Shown piece by piece: positions 29,673 through 36,744 of a stretch of 58,750 bases of DNA. Made by a program: the position numbers and the translations under genes. Each line of letters opens with the position of its first letter. The stretch's first letter is position 1. The DNA is from Nocardioides sp. J54 (lineage in GTDB: Bacteria > Actinomycetota > Actinomycetes > Propionibacteriales > Nocardioidaceae). Location of the stretch: the NCBI RefSeq assembly GCF_000519005.1, contig NZ_JAER01000028.1:1-58750 (forward strand). The letters run 5' to 3'. The notes under the pieces are model-generated. The model did not search any database. It was not told the origin of the DNA and saw only the letters and a list, made by a program, of their open reading frames with translations.

Positions 29673-29674
29673 CC

Positions 29675-30058
29675 ATGGCGATCACTCTCAAGCACAAGCG
29701 GAACCTGTCCGCGCGCGCCAGCTCGCGCCTGCGCCGCCAGATCCGCGGTCGCAAGAAGATCTCCGGCACGGCCGAGCGGCCGCGCCTGGTGGTCACCCGC
29801 TCGAGCAAGCACATCACCGCCCAGGTCGTCGACGACCTGGTCGGCAAGACCCTGGCGTCGGCCTCGACCCTCGAGGGCGACCTGCGCGCCTTCGACGGCG
29901 ACAAGACCGCCAAGGCCAAGAAGGTCGGCGAGCTCGTCGCCGCCCGTGCCAAGGAGCTGGGCGTGGAGTCGGTCGTCTTCGACCGCGCCGGCAACAAGTA
30001 TCACGGTCGCATCGCGGCCCTGGCCGATGGCGCCCGCGAGGGCGGCCTGACCTTCTGA
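29675..30058 (+). CDS. rplR: 50S ribosomal protein L18
   Basis: A 127-residue L18, a 5S rRNA-binding protein of the central protuberance. Conserved parts are [20 protein letters not shown] and [23 protein letters not shown] 29675 is chosen; a GTG at 29669 that overlaps the rplF stop could add two residues (MT). The basic N-terminus is [20 protein letters not shown]. Confidence 0.97.
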   Translation: MAITLKHKRNLSARASSRLRRQIRGRKKISGTAERPRLVVTRSSKHITAQVVDDLVGKTLASASTLEGDLRAFDGDKTAKAKKVGELVAARAKELGVESVVFDRAGNKYHGRIAALADGAREGGLTF

Positions 30059-30083
30059 CCGCGAACAGGACTGAGGAGAAATC

Positions 30084-30722
30084 ATGAGCGGACCCCAGCG
30101 CGGACAGCGTTCGGGCGGCGACCGTGGCGGCCGTGGCGGCCGTGACGGCCGCGGTGCCGAGAAGAGCCAGTACGTCGAGCGCGTCGTCGCGATCAACCGC
30201 GTCGCCAAGGTCGTGAAGGGCGGTCGTCGCTTCAGCTTCACCGCCCTCGTGGTCGTCGGTGACGGCGACGGCCTGGTCGGCGTCGGCTACGGCAAGGCCA
30301 AGGAAGTTCCCGCGGCGATCGCCAAGGGTGTCGAGGAGGCGAAGAAGAACTTCTTCCGCGTCCCCCGCATCCAGGGCACGATCCCGCACCCGGTCCAGGG
30401 CGAGAAGGCTGCCGGCGTGGTGTTCCTGCGCCCGGCCGCTCCCGGTACCGGTGTCATCGCCGGTGGTCCGGTGCGCGCCGTCCTGGAGTGCGCCGGCATC
30501 CACGACGTCCTCAGCAAGTCGCTGGGCTCGTCGAACCAGATCAACATCGTGCACGCCACCGTCGAGGCGCTCCGCATGCTGGAGCAGCCCGAGTCGGTCG
30601 CCGCGCGTCGTGGTCTGCCGGTCGAGGACGTCGCCCCGGCGGCGCTGCTGAAGGCCAAGGCCGAGGGCGAGGCCGCTGCGGCCGCCGCCAGGTCGGCCGC
30701 CCCCGAGGCGGTGAACGTCTGA
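30084..30722 (+). CDS. rpsE: 30S ribosomal protein S5
   Basis: A 212-residue S5, important for decoding accuracy and mRNA unwinding at the entry site. A glycine/arginine-rich N-terminal extension ([14 protein letters not shown]) precedes the S5 domain ([20 protein letters not shown]). The C-terminal domain contains [19 protein letters not shown]. The tail is alanine-rich. ACTGAGGAGA upstream supports the start. It overlaps rpmD by one base. Confidence 0.98.
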   Translation: MSGPQRGQRSGGDRGGRGGRDGRGAEKSQYVERVVAINRVAKVVKGGRRFSFTALVVVGDGDGLVGVGYGKAKEVPAAIAKGVEEAKKNFFRVPRIQGTIPHPVQGEKAAGVVFLRPAAPGTGVIAGGPVRAVLECAGIHDVLSKSLGSSNQINIVHATVEALRMLEQPESVAARRGLPVEDVAPAALLKAKAEGEAAAAAARSAAPEAVNV

Positions 30723-30910
30723 TGGCTCAGCTCAAGGTCCAGCAGACCAAGTCGAAGATCGGCGCGAAGGCCAACCAGCGCGAGACCCTGCGCACCCTGG
30801 GCCTCAAGCGGATCGGCGACGTCGTCATCAAGGAGGACCGTCCCGAGATCCGGGGCATGGTCCACACCGTCCGTCACCTGGTGACGGTCGAGGTCGTCGG
30901 AGGCGAGTGA
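30722..30910 (+). CDS. rpmD: 50S ribosomal protein L30
   Basis: A 62-residue L30, a small surface protein of the large subunit. Recognised by [20 protein letters not shown] followed by [12 protein letters not shown] and [12 protein letters not shown]. The ATG at 30722 overlaps the rpsE stop (TGATG). It lies just before rplO, the standard order. Confidence 0.97.
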   Translation: MAQLKVQQTKSKIGAKANQRETLRTLGLKRIGDVVIKEDRPEIRGMVHTVRHLVTVEVVGGE

Positions 30911-30912
30911 CC

Positions 30913-31353
30913 ATGACTCTCAAGCTGCACCACCTGCGCCCGGCCCCGGGCGCCAAGACCGCCAAGACCCGCGTGGGTCGCGGTGAGGGCTCCAAGGGCA
31001 AGACCGCGGGCCGTGGTACCAAGGGCACGAAGGCCCGTTACCAGGTCCCCGTCGCGTTCGAGGGTGGCCAGATGCCGCTGCACATGCGGCTGCCGAAGCT
31101 CAAGGGCTTCAAGAACCCCTTCAAGGTGACCTTCCAGGTCGTCAACCTCGACAAGATCAGCGCGCTGTTCCCCGAGGGCGGCGACGTCACCCCGGAGACG
31201 CTGGTCGCCAAGGGCGCCGTCCGCAAGGGCGAGCCCGTCAAGGTGCTCGGCCAGGGCGACCTGACGGTCAAGGTCGCGGTGAGCGCGCACGCGTTCTCGG
31301 CCTCGGCCAAGGAGAAGATCGAGGGCGCCGGCGGGACCGTCACGGTCCTGTGA
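30913..31353 (+). CDS. rplO: 50S ribosomal protein L15
   Basis: A 146-residue L15, a late assembly protein of the large subunit. It opens [20 protein letters not shown] with the glycine-rich [17 protein letters not shown], and ends with the [19 protein letters not shown] block. ATG 30913 is preferred; GTG 30907, overlapping the rpmD stop, would add two residues. A strong hairpin follows before secY. Confidence 0.97.
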   Translation: MTLKLHHLRPAPGAKTAKTRVGRGEGSKGKTAGRGTKGTKARYQVPVAFEGGQMPLHMRLPKLKGFKNPFKVTFQVVNLDKISALFPEGGDVTPETLVAKGAVRKGEPVKVLGQGDLTVKVAVSAHAFSASAKEKIEGAGGTVTVL

Positions 31354-31361
31354 TGGCGCTG

Positions 31362-31410
31362 CGAGGGGCGCGTCGAACCCAGCCACAGCTGGGGTTCGCC
31401 GCGCCCCTCG
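31362..31410 (+). terminator. Long hairpin between rplO and secY
   Basis: An outer perfect 11-bp stem CGAGGGGCGCG / CGCGCCCCTCG (31362-31372 with 31400-31410) encloses a perfect 7-bp stem CGAACCC / GGGTTCG and a 3-bp tip with a CACA loop, about 21 bp in all with small bulges. The run after it is TCTCGTCTCC, not a true U tract. It starts 8 nt after the rplO stop and would limit read-through from ribosomal genes into secY. Confidence 0.7.
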
Positions 31411-31465
31411 TCTCGTCTCCACGGTCAGGTCGCCGTACCCCGCCAGGCTTCTGCGACCGCCCTGT

Positions 31466-31471
31466 TAGGCT
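31466..31471 (+). promoter_or_regulatory. Possible -10 box for secY
   Basis: TAGGCT in the 160-nt rplO-secY gap, after the hairpin and 43 nt before the GTG start of secY. The same hexamer drives the RDD and SpoIIM-like genes. No convincing -35 lies upstream. A separate promoter here would fit the hairpin that precedes it. Confidence 0.4.
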
Positions 31472-31513
31472 TCCCGCTGGCCACAAGGCCAGCGATGAGA
31501 GAAGAGGACCCGA

Positions 31514-32824
31514 GTGCTCAGCGCGTTCGTGAACGCCTTCCGGACCCCGGACCTGCGGCGCAAGCTGCTGTTCGTCCTGTTGATCATCGTGATCTTCCGG
31601 GCCGGTTCGCAGATCCCCGCCCCGGGTGTGCACGTCTCCAACGTGGAGCGGTGCATCGACATCGTCCAGGACGGCGAGAACGCCGGGCTGTACAGCCTGG
31701 TGAACCTGTTCTCCGGCGGTGCGCTCCTGCAGCTGACTGTCTTCGCGCTCGGCATCATGCCGTACATCACCGCGAGCATCATCCTGCAGCTGCTCGTCGT
31801 CGTGATCCCGCGCCTGGAGGCCCTGAAGAAGGAGGGCCAGGCCGGGCAGACCAAGATCACGCAGTACACGCGCTACCTGACGCTGGGCCTCGCCGTGCTG
31901 CAGGCGACGGGCATCGTCGCGCTGGCACGCACCGGCAACCTGCTGCAGGGCTGTGACCGCGACCTGCTGCACGACGACAACACCGCGACCTTCCTGGTCA
32001 TGGTCATCACCATGACCGCCGGCACGGCCGTGATCATGTGGCTGGGTGAGCTGATCACCGAGCGCGGCGTCGGCAACGGCATGTCGATCCTGATCTTCAC
32101 CCAGGTCGTCGCGACCTTCCCGGCGGCGCTGTGGCAGGTCAAGATCACCCAGGGCTGGTGGACCTTCGGCATCGTCATCGCCATCGGTCTCGCACTGGTG
32201 GCCGCGGTCATCTTCATCGAGCAGTCGCAGCGCCGGATCCCGGTGCAGTACGCCCGCCGCATGGTCGGGCGGAAGATGTTCGGCGGCAGCTCGACCTACA
32301 TCCCGCTCAAGGTGAACCAGGCCGGCATCATCCCGGTCATCTTCGCGAGCTCGCTGCTCTACCTGCCGGCCATGGCCGTGCAGTTCAACGCGAACGCCGA
32401 GTCGACCAACTGGTTCATCGACTTCCTCAACGAGTACCTCGTCGACCAGGGCAACCCGGTCCACATGGCGGCGTACTTCGCGCTCATCATCTTCTTCACC
32501 TACTTCTACGTGTCGATCACCTTCAACCCGCAAGAGGTGTCCGACAACATGAAGAAGTACGGCGGCTTCATCCCCGGGATCCGGGCAGGTAAGCCGACCC
32601 AGGACTACCTGTCCTACGTCCTCTCCCGCATCACCCTGCCGGGCTCGCTCTACCTGGGTCTGATCTCGCTCGTGCCGCTCATCGCGTTCGTGCTGATCGA
32701 CGCCAACCAGAACTTCCCGTTCGGCGGAACGTCCATCCTGATCATGGTCGGCGTCGCCCTGGACACGGTGAAGCAGATCGAGAGCCAGCTCCAGCAGCGC
32801 AACTACGAAGGATTCCTGCGTTGA
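31514..32824 (+). CDS. secY: Protein translocase subunit SecY
   Basis: A 436-residue SecY, the channel of the SecYEG translocon in the cytoplasmic membrane, with about ten membrane helices. Conserved parts are VNLFSGGALLQLTVFALGIMPYI (in part), the SQRRIPVQYARRM cytoplasmic loop that contacts SecA and ribosomes, and FNPQEVSDNMKKYGGFIPGI. Start GTG 31514 follows GAAGAGGA. The stop overlaps the TTG start of adk, so both are probably translated together. Confidence 0.98.
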   Translation: MLSAFVNAFRTPDLRRKLLFVLLIIVIFRAGSQIPAPGVHVSNVERCIDIVQDGENAGLYSLVNLFSGGALLQLTVFALGIMPYITASIILQLLVVVIPRLEALKKEGQAGQTKITQYTRYLTLGLAVLQATGIVALARTGNLLQGCDRDLLHDDNTATFLVMVITMTAGTAVIMWLGELITERGVGNGMSILIFTQVVATFPAALWQVKITQGWWTFGIVIAIGLALVAAVIFIEQSQRRIPVQYARRMVGRKMFGGSSTYIPLKVNQAGIIPVIFASSLLYLPAMAVQFNANAESTNWFIDFLNEYLVDQGNPVHMAAYFALIIFFTYFYVSITFNPQEVSDNMKKYGGFIPGIRAGKPTQDYLSYVLSRITLPGSLYLGLISLVPLIAFVLIDANQNFPFGGTSILIMVGVALDTVKQIESQLQQRNYEGFLR

Positions 32825-33396
32825 GGCTTCTGATCATGGGCCCCCCGGGCGCCGGCAAGGGCACCCAGGCCACCGCGGTCGCCGACCACTTCTCCATCCC
32901 CGCCATCTCGACCGGTGACATCTTCCGGGCGAACGTCAGCGGCGGCACGCCGCTCGGCATCGAGGCCAAGCGCTACATGGACGCCGGCGAGTACGTGCCG
33001 GACGAGGTCACGAACAACATGGTGCGCAGCCGGCTCGCAGAGCCGGACGCCGAGGGCGGCTTCCTGCTCGACGGCTACCCCCGCACCCTGGCCCAGGTCA
33101 CCGAGCTCGACTCGATGGTCGAGGAGACCGGTCACAAGCTCGACGCCGTCCTGGTGCTGACAGTCGACCGCGAGGCGGTCGTCGAGCGGCTCCTCAAGCG
33201 CGCCGAGATCGAGGGTCGCGCCGACGACACCGAGGACGTCATCCGGCGTCGCCTCGAGGTCTACGCCGAGGAGACCGAGCCACTCATCGAGGTCTACTCG
33301 GGCCGCGGCCTGGTCGTCTCGGTCGACGGCATGGGCGACATCGCCGACGTCCAGCAGCGGATCTTCTCCGCGCTGGACGCCCTCACCACGAGCTGA
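32821..33396 (+). CDS. adk: Adenylate kinase
   Basis: A 191-residue adenylate kinase (ATP + AMP = 2 ADP). P-loop GPPGAGKGTQ is at residues 7-16, the AMP-binding region is STGDIFR, and GFLLDGYPRTLAQ follows. The LID is short (between RAEIEGRADDTEDVIRRRL), without the zinc-finger expansion of long forms, as in other actinobacteria. The start is the rare codon TTG at 32821, overlapping the secY stop by 4 nt (TTGA), with GAAGGA 8 nt upstream. The next in-frame ATG (32836) would cut the first beta-strand before the P-loop. Confidence 0.96.
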   Translation: MRLLIMGPPGAGKGTQATAVADHFSIPAISTGDIFRANVSGGTPLGIEAKRYMDAGEYVPDEVTNNMVRSRLAEPDAEGGFLLDGYPRTLAQVTELDSMVEETGHKLDAVLVLTVDREAVVERLLKRAEIEGRADDTEDVIRRRLEVYAEETEPLIEVYSGRGLVVSVDGMGDIADVQQRIFSALDALTTS

Positions 33397-33406
33397 CCTG
33401 CCCTCG

Positions 33407-34243
33407 GTGCTGTTCGACCACCGGATCGAGGTCAAGACCCCCGAGCAGGTGCGCTCCATGCGCGCCGCGGGGCTCGTGGTCGGTCGCACCCTTGCGCGCC
33501 TGCGTGACGCGGTGCAGCCGGGGGTGAGCACGGCCGACCTCGACGCGCTCGCCGAGGCGAGCATCCGGGAGCAGGGCGGGGTGCCGTCCTTCCTGGGCTA
33601 CGGGGTGCCCCCGTTCCCCGCCAGCATCTGCGCCTCGGTCAACGACGAGGTCGTGCACGGCATCCCCGGCCCGCGGGTGCTGCAGGAGGGCGACATCATC
33701 TCCATCGACTGCGGCGCGATCGTCGCGGACGAGGACGGCACCGGCTGGCACGGCGACGCGGCCATCACCGTTGCCGTCGGCGACGTGCCCGAGGACGTGC
33801 GGCGGCTGATGCAGGTCACCGAGGACGCCCTGTGGCGGGGTCTCGCGGCGGCGCGCGTCGGCGGACGGGTCGGCGACATCTCGCACGCCGTCGAGAGCTT
33901 CGTCCGAGCCGCCGGCGACTTCGGCATCGTCGAGGGCTACACCGGGCACGGCATCGGCACCTCGATGCACATGGAGCCCGACGTCCCGAACGAGGGGCGG
34001 CGCGGCCGTGGCCCTCGCCTGAAGCGGGGCATGGCCCTGGCGGTCGAGCCGATGGTCACCCTCGGCACGGCCGACACCGTGGTCGCGGACGACGAGTGGA
34101 CCGTCATCTCCGCCGACCGGTCGTGGGCGGCGCACTACGAGCACACCTTCGCGCTCACCGACGCGGGGGTGTGGGTGCTGACCGCCGAGGACGGTGGGCA
34201 GGCCCGGCTCGAGGAGCTCGGTGCGCCGTACGGCGCGATCTGA
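33407..34243 (+). CDS. map: Methionine aminopeptidase type I
   Basis: A 278-residue methionine aminopeptidase that removes the initiator methionine from new proteins. The dimetal site ligands lie in the expected blocks: SIDCGAIVADEDGTGWHGD (aspartates), GYTGHGIGTSMHMEP (histidine), AVEPMVTLG and YEHTFALT (glutamates). NDEVVHGIPGPRVLQEGD is also conserved. Start GTG 33407, 10 nt after adk. It is the last gene of the secY-adk-map segment; infA, its usual follower, is over 9 kb away. Confidence 0.96.
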   Translation: MLFDHRIEVKTPEQVRSMRAAGLVVGRTLARLRDAVQPGVSTADLDALAEASIREQGGVPSFLGYGVPPFPASICASVNDEVVHGIPGPRVLQEGDIISIDCGAIVADEDGTGWHGDAAITVAVGDVPEDVRRLMQVTEDALWRGLAAARVGGRVGDISHAVESFVRAAGDFGIVEGYTGHGIGTSMHMEPDVPNEGRRGRGPRLKRGMALAVEPMVTLGTADTVVADDEWTVISADRSWAAHYEHTFALTDAGVWVLTAEDGGQARLEELGAPYGAI

Positions 34244-34318
34244 GGTGCCCTCCGACTTGGACCTCGCCGCCCCGCATGTGACGCTGCACCACGAGCACGT
34301 CCACGGAGGAGACCGCCA

Positions 34319-35494
34319 GTGAGCCAGAACGACGCTCGCGAGCCGATCACCCCGGCGGCGCTGGCCGAGCGACCGCTGCTGTTCGCGTCCGGGGTGCAGG
34401 CCTACGTCGCGAGCCGCGTGGTGCGCACCTGGCAGACGCCGGACGGTGCCGACCCGGGCTGGGCGGACGAGGTCGTCGCCGGCCTCGCCCCCGGCGAGCG
34501 GGCGCTGTGCGCGCTGTCCTTCGCCGCCGGGGCCCCGGGCATCGCCCACCAGGTCGAGGGCGCCGAGCGGGCCCTGCTCCGGGTCGAGCCCGACACGACC
34601 GTCGACCGCCACTACGACGTGACCGAGTTCCCGACCCCGGCCGAGTACGCCGTCATGGTCGAGGCCGCGCTGGAGAAGATCGCCGGCGGCGACCTCCACA
34701 AGGTCGTCCTCGGCCGCTGCCTCGACGTGGTCAGCACGCCGCCGCTCGTGCCGGCCGAGATCATCGACCGGCTGCTCACGACCCGACCGGGCCGCTACGT
34801 CTTCAGCGTCCCGCTGGTGCCGGGCACCGAGGACGGCACGCCGACGGAGGGGCCGATCCTCGTCGGAGCCAGCCCCGAGCTGCTGGTCCGCCGCGACGGC
34901 CGCACCATCACCTGCACCCCGCTCGCAGGGTCGGTGCCGCGCTCCGACGACCCCGACGAGGACGCGAGGCGCGCCGCCGGCCTGCAGGCCTCCGCCAAGG
35001 ACCTCGCCGAGCACGCGTTCGTCGTCGACGCGATCGTGCACGCCCTCAAGGACGTCTGCGTCGAGATCGAGCACCCGGCGACGCCGGAGCTGCTCTCGAC
35101 CGACACCGTGTGGCACCTCGCGACCCCGATCCGCGCCCGCCTCGCCGGTGACGACCACGGACTGAGCGCGCTGCGCCTGGCCCAGCTGCTGCACCCGACG
35201 CCCGCCGTCGGCGGCGTCCCCACCGCCGCCGCCAACGCGGTCATCGCCGACCTCGAGGGCGACCTGCGCGACTTCTTCGCCGGCTGCGTCGGCTGGGTCG
35301 ACGGCAACGGCGACGGCGAGTTCGCCGTCACCATCCGCGCCGCGGTGATCGACGGGCCGAAGCTGCGGCTGTTCGCCGGCGCGGGCATCGTCGCCGGCTC
35401 GGACCCGGCGCTCGAGGTGCGCGAGACCGGCGCGAAGCTCGCCACGATGGCGCGCGTCACCGGCTTCGCCCCGCCCGGGGAGCCGGCTTCCTGA
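34319..35494 (+). CDS. Isochorismate synthase (MenF/EntC/DhbC-like)
   Basis: A 391-residue chorismate-utilising enzyme. Best fit is isochorismate synthase, by GGDLHKVVLGR (general-base lysine), LVGASPELLVRRDG, TPLAGSVPR, LLHPTPAVGGVPT and AGAGIVAGSDPALEVRET. It would convert chorismate to isochorismate for menaquinone or, less likely, a catecholate siderophore; no other gene of either pathway is in the window. Salicylate synthase or the anthranilate synthase component is less likely because the HPTPAVGG motif and length match MenF/EntC. Start GTG 34319 with GGAGGAG 7 nt upstream. Confidence 0.85.
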   Translation: MSQNDAREPITPAALAERPLLFASGVQAYVASRVVRTWQTPDGADPGWADEVVAGLAPGERALCALSFAAGAPGIAHQVEGAERALLRVEPDTTVDRHYDVTEFPTPAEYAVMVEAALEKIAGGDLHKVVLGRCLDVVSTPPLVPAEIIDRLLTTRPGRYVFSVPLVPGTEDGTPTEGPILVGASPELLVRRDGRTITCTPLAGSVPRSDDPDEDARRAAGLQASAKDLAEHAFVVDAIVHALKDVCVEIEHPATPELLSTDTVWHLATPIRARLAGDDHGLSALRLAQLLHPTPAVGGVPTAAANAVIADLEGDLRDFFAGCVGWVDGNGDGEFAVTIRAAVIDGPKLRLFAGAGIVAGSDPALEVRETGAKLATMARVTGFAPPGEPAS

Positions 35495-35549
35495 CACGTC
35501 CGGCGGGCGGTCGCCTTGGTCGGGGCCGGTCCGTCTGTCACCATGGAGG

Positions 35550-35667
35550 CAGCCAAGGGGAGTAGTCCTCCGCTGCGGGCTCGTCAGTACGAGCGGTCGT
35601 CGTGCCGCTCCGGACCCGCAGGTTGTCCATCCGGACAGCGGACGAGACCTCGGTCGACCATTGACCG
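35550..35667 (+). promoter_or_regulatory. yybP-ykoY manganese riboswitch
   Basis: The leader of the TerC gene carries the conserved blocks of the yybP-ykoY RNA in order: AAGGGGAGTAG (35555-35565), GTCAGTACGAG (35583-35593) and GGACGAGACC (35640-35649) followed by GGTCGACC. A GC-rich variable hairpin lies between the second and third blocks. This class senses Mn2+ and very often precedes TerC/YkoY-type genes. CGGTC (35651-35655) can also pair with GACCG (35663-35667), just before the GGAAGGA ribosome binding site, so control at translation start is plausible. Confidence 0.85.
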
Positions 35668-35689
35668 ACCCCTGGAAGGACCTCGTCCC

Positions 35690-36706
35690 GTGGACGTGAC
35701 CACCCTCGAATGGACCATCACCATCGCGGCGACCGTCGCCGTGCTCCTCTTCGACGTCGCCGTCATCGCGCGCAACCCGCACGAGCCGACGATGCGCGAG
35801 TGCGCGATCGCGCTGACCTTCTACATCGGCGCGGCGCTCGCCTTCGGCGCGTGGACCTGGCTGGGCCACGGCCAGGAGTACGGGCTGCAGTTCTACACCG
35901 GCTGGCTCACCGAGTACTCGCTCTCGATCGACAACCTCTTCGTCTTCCTGCTGCTGATGGCAGCGCTGAAGGTGCCGCGCCAGTTCCAGCAGCAGGCGCT
36001 GATGGTCGGCATCGTGCTCGCCCTGCTCTTCCGCGCAGTGTTCATCGCCCTGGGCTACGCGCTGATCGAGAACTTCAGCTGGGTCTTCTACGTCTTCGGT
36101 GCCTTCCTGGTCTGGACGGCGGTCAAGCTGGCCCGGTCCCGGCGCACCCACGAGGAGGAGCACCCCGAGGACAACGCGATCGTCGCTTTCACCCGCAGCC
36201 ACCTCCGCGTCGGCGAGCGGTACGACGGCCTGCGGCTCTGGTACCGCGAGAACGGCGTCCGGTTCGTCTCCCCGATGGTGGTCGTCATCGTGGCGCTGGG
36301 TGCGACCGACATCCTCTTCGCGCTCGACTCGATCCCCGCCATCTTCGGCGTCACCCGCGAGCCCTACCTGGTCTTCACCGCCAACGTCTTCGCGCTGATG
36401 GGCCTGCGCCAGCTCTACTTCCTGCTCGGTGGGCTGCTGCAGAAGCTGGTCTACCTCTCGCTCGGCCTGGCCGTCATCCTCGCCTTCATCGGCGTCAAGC
36501 TGGTGCTGCACGCACTGCACGAGAACGAGCTCTCCTTCGTCAACGGTGGTGAGCCGCTCCACGTGCCCGAGGTCCCGTCGTTGCTCAGCCTCGGCGTCAT
36601 CGTCGTGACCCTCGTCGTGACCGCCGTCGCCAGCCTGTGGCGGGCGCGACGGCAGGAGGAGCGGGAAGGGGCGAAGAACCGTTTCGACGGCGCCTCCATC
36701 GGTTAG
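35690..36706 (+). CDS. TerC family membrane protein, probable Mn2+ exporter
   Basis: A 338-residue TerC/Alx-type protein with about eight to nine membrane helices. Family motifs are EYSLSIDNLFVFLLLMAAL and ALGATDILFALDSIPAIFGV; the acidic residues within them are thought to bind the metal. A charged loop (RSRRTHEEEHPEDNAI) lies between the halves. The Mn2+ riboswitch in the leader supports a role in manganese export. GTG 35690 is chosen because GGAAGGA lies 9 nt upstream and longer forms would run into the riboswitch; GTG 35696 is an alternative. Confidence 0.88.
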   Translation: MDVTTLEWTITIAATVAVLLFDVAVIARNPHEPTMRECAIALTFYIGAALAFGAWTWLGHGQEYGLQFYTGWLTEYSLSIDNLFVFLLLMAALKVPRQFQQQALMVGIVLALLFRAVFIALGYALIENFSWVFYVFGAFLVWTAVKLARSRRTHEEEHPEDNAIVAFTRSHLRVGERYDGLRLWYRENGVRFVSPMVVVIVALGATDILFALDSIPAIFGVTREPYLVFTANVFALMGLRQLYFLLGGLLQKLVYLSLGLAVILAFIGVKLVLHALHENELSFVNGGEPLHVPEVPSLLSLGVIVVTLVVTAVASLWRARRQEEREGAKNRFDGASIG

Positions 36707-36709
36707 GGT
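36704..36709 (+). promoter_or_regulatory. Possible -10 box for the FHA-ABC gene
   Basis: TAGGGT overlaps the TAG stop of the TerC gene and lies 35 nt before the GTG start of the FHA-ABC gene. TTTCGA at 36682-36687 could be a weak -35 with a 16-nt spacer. A transcript from here would have a short leader with GAAGGATGA as ribosome binding site. Confidence 0.4.
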
Positions 36710-36744
36710 TCCCGCGTCAGCGGCTCCCGACCGAAGGATGATCA

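Noticed and set aside
33383..36562. 1059-residue minus-strand open frame
   Set aside because: Antisense to map, isochorismate synthase and TerC, all of which have clear family motifs on the plus strand.
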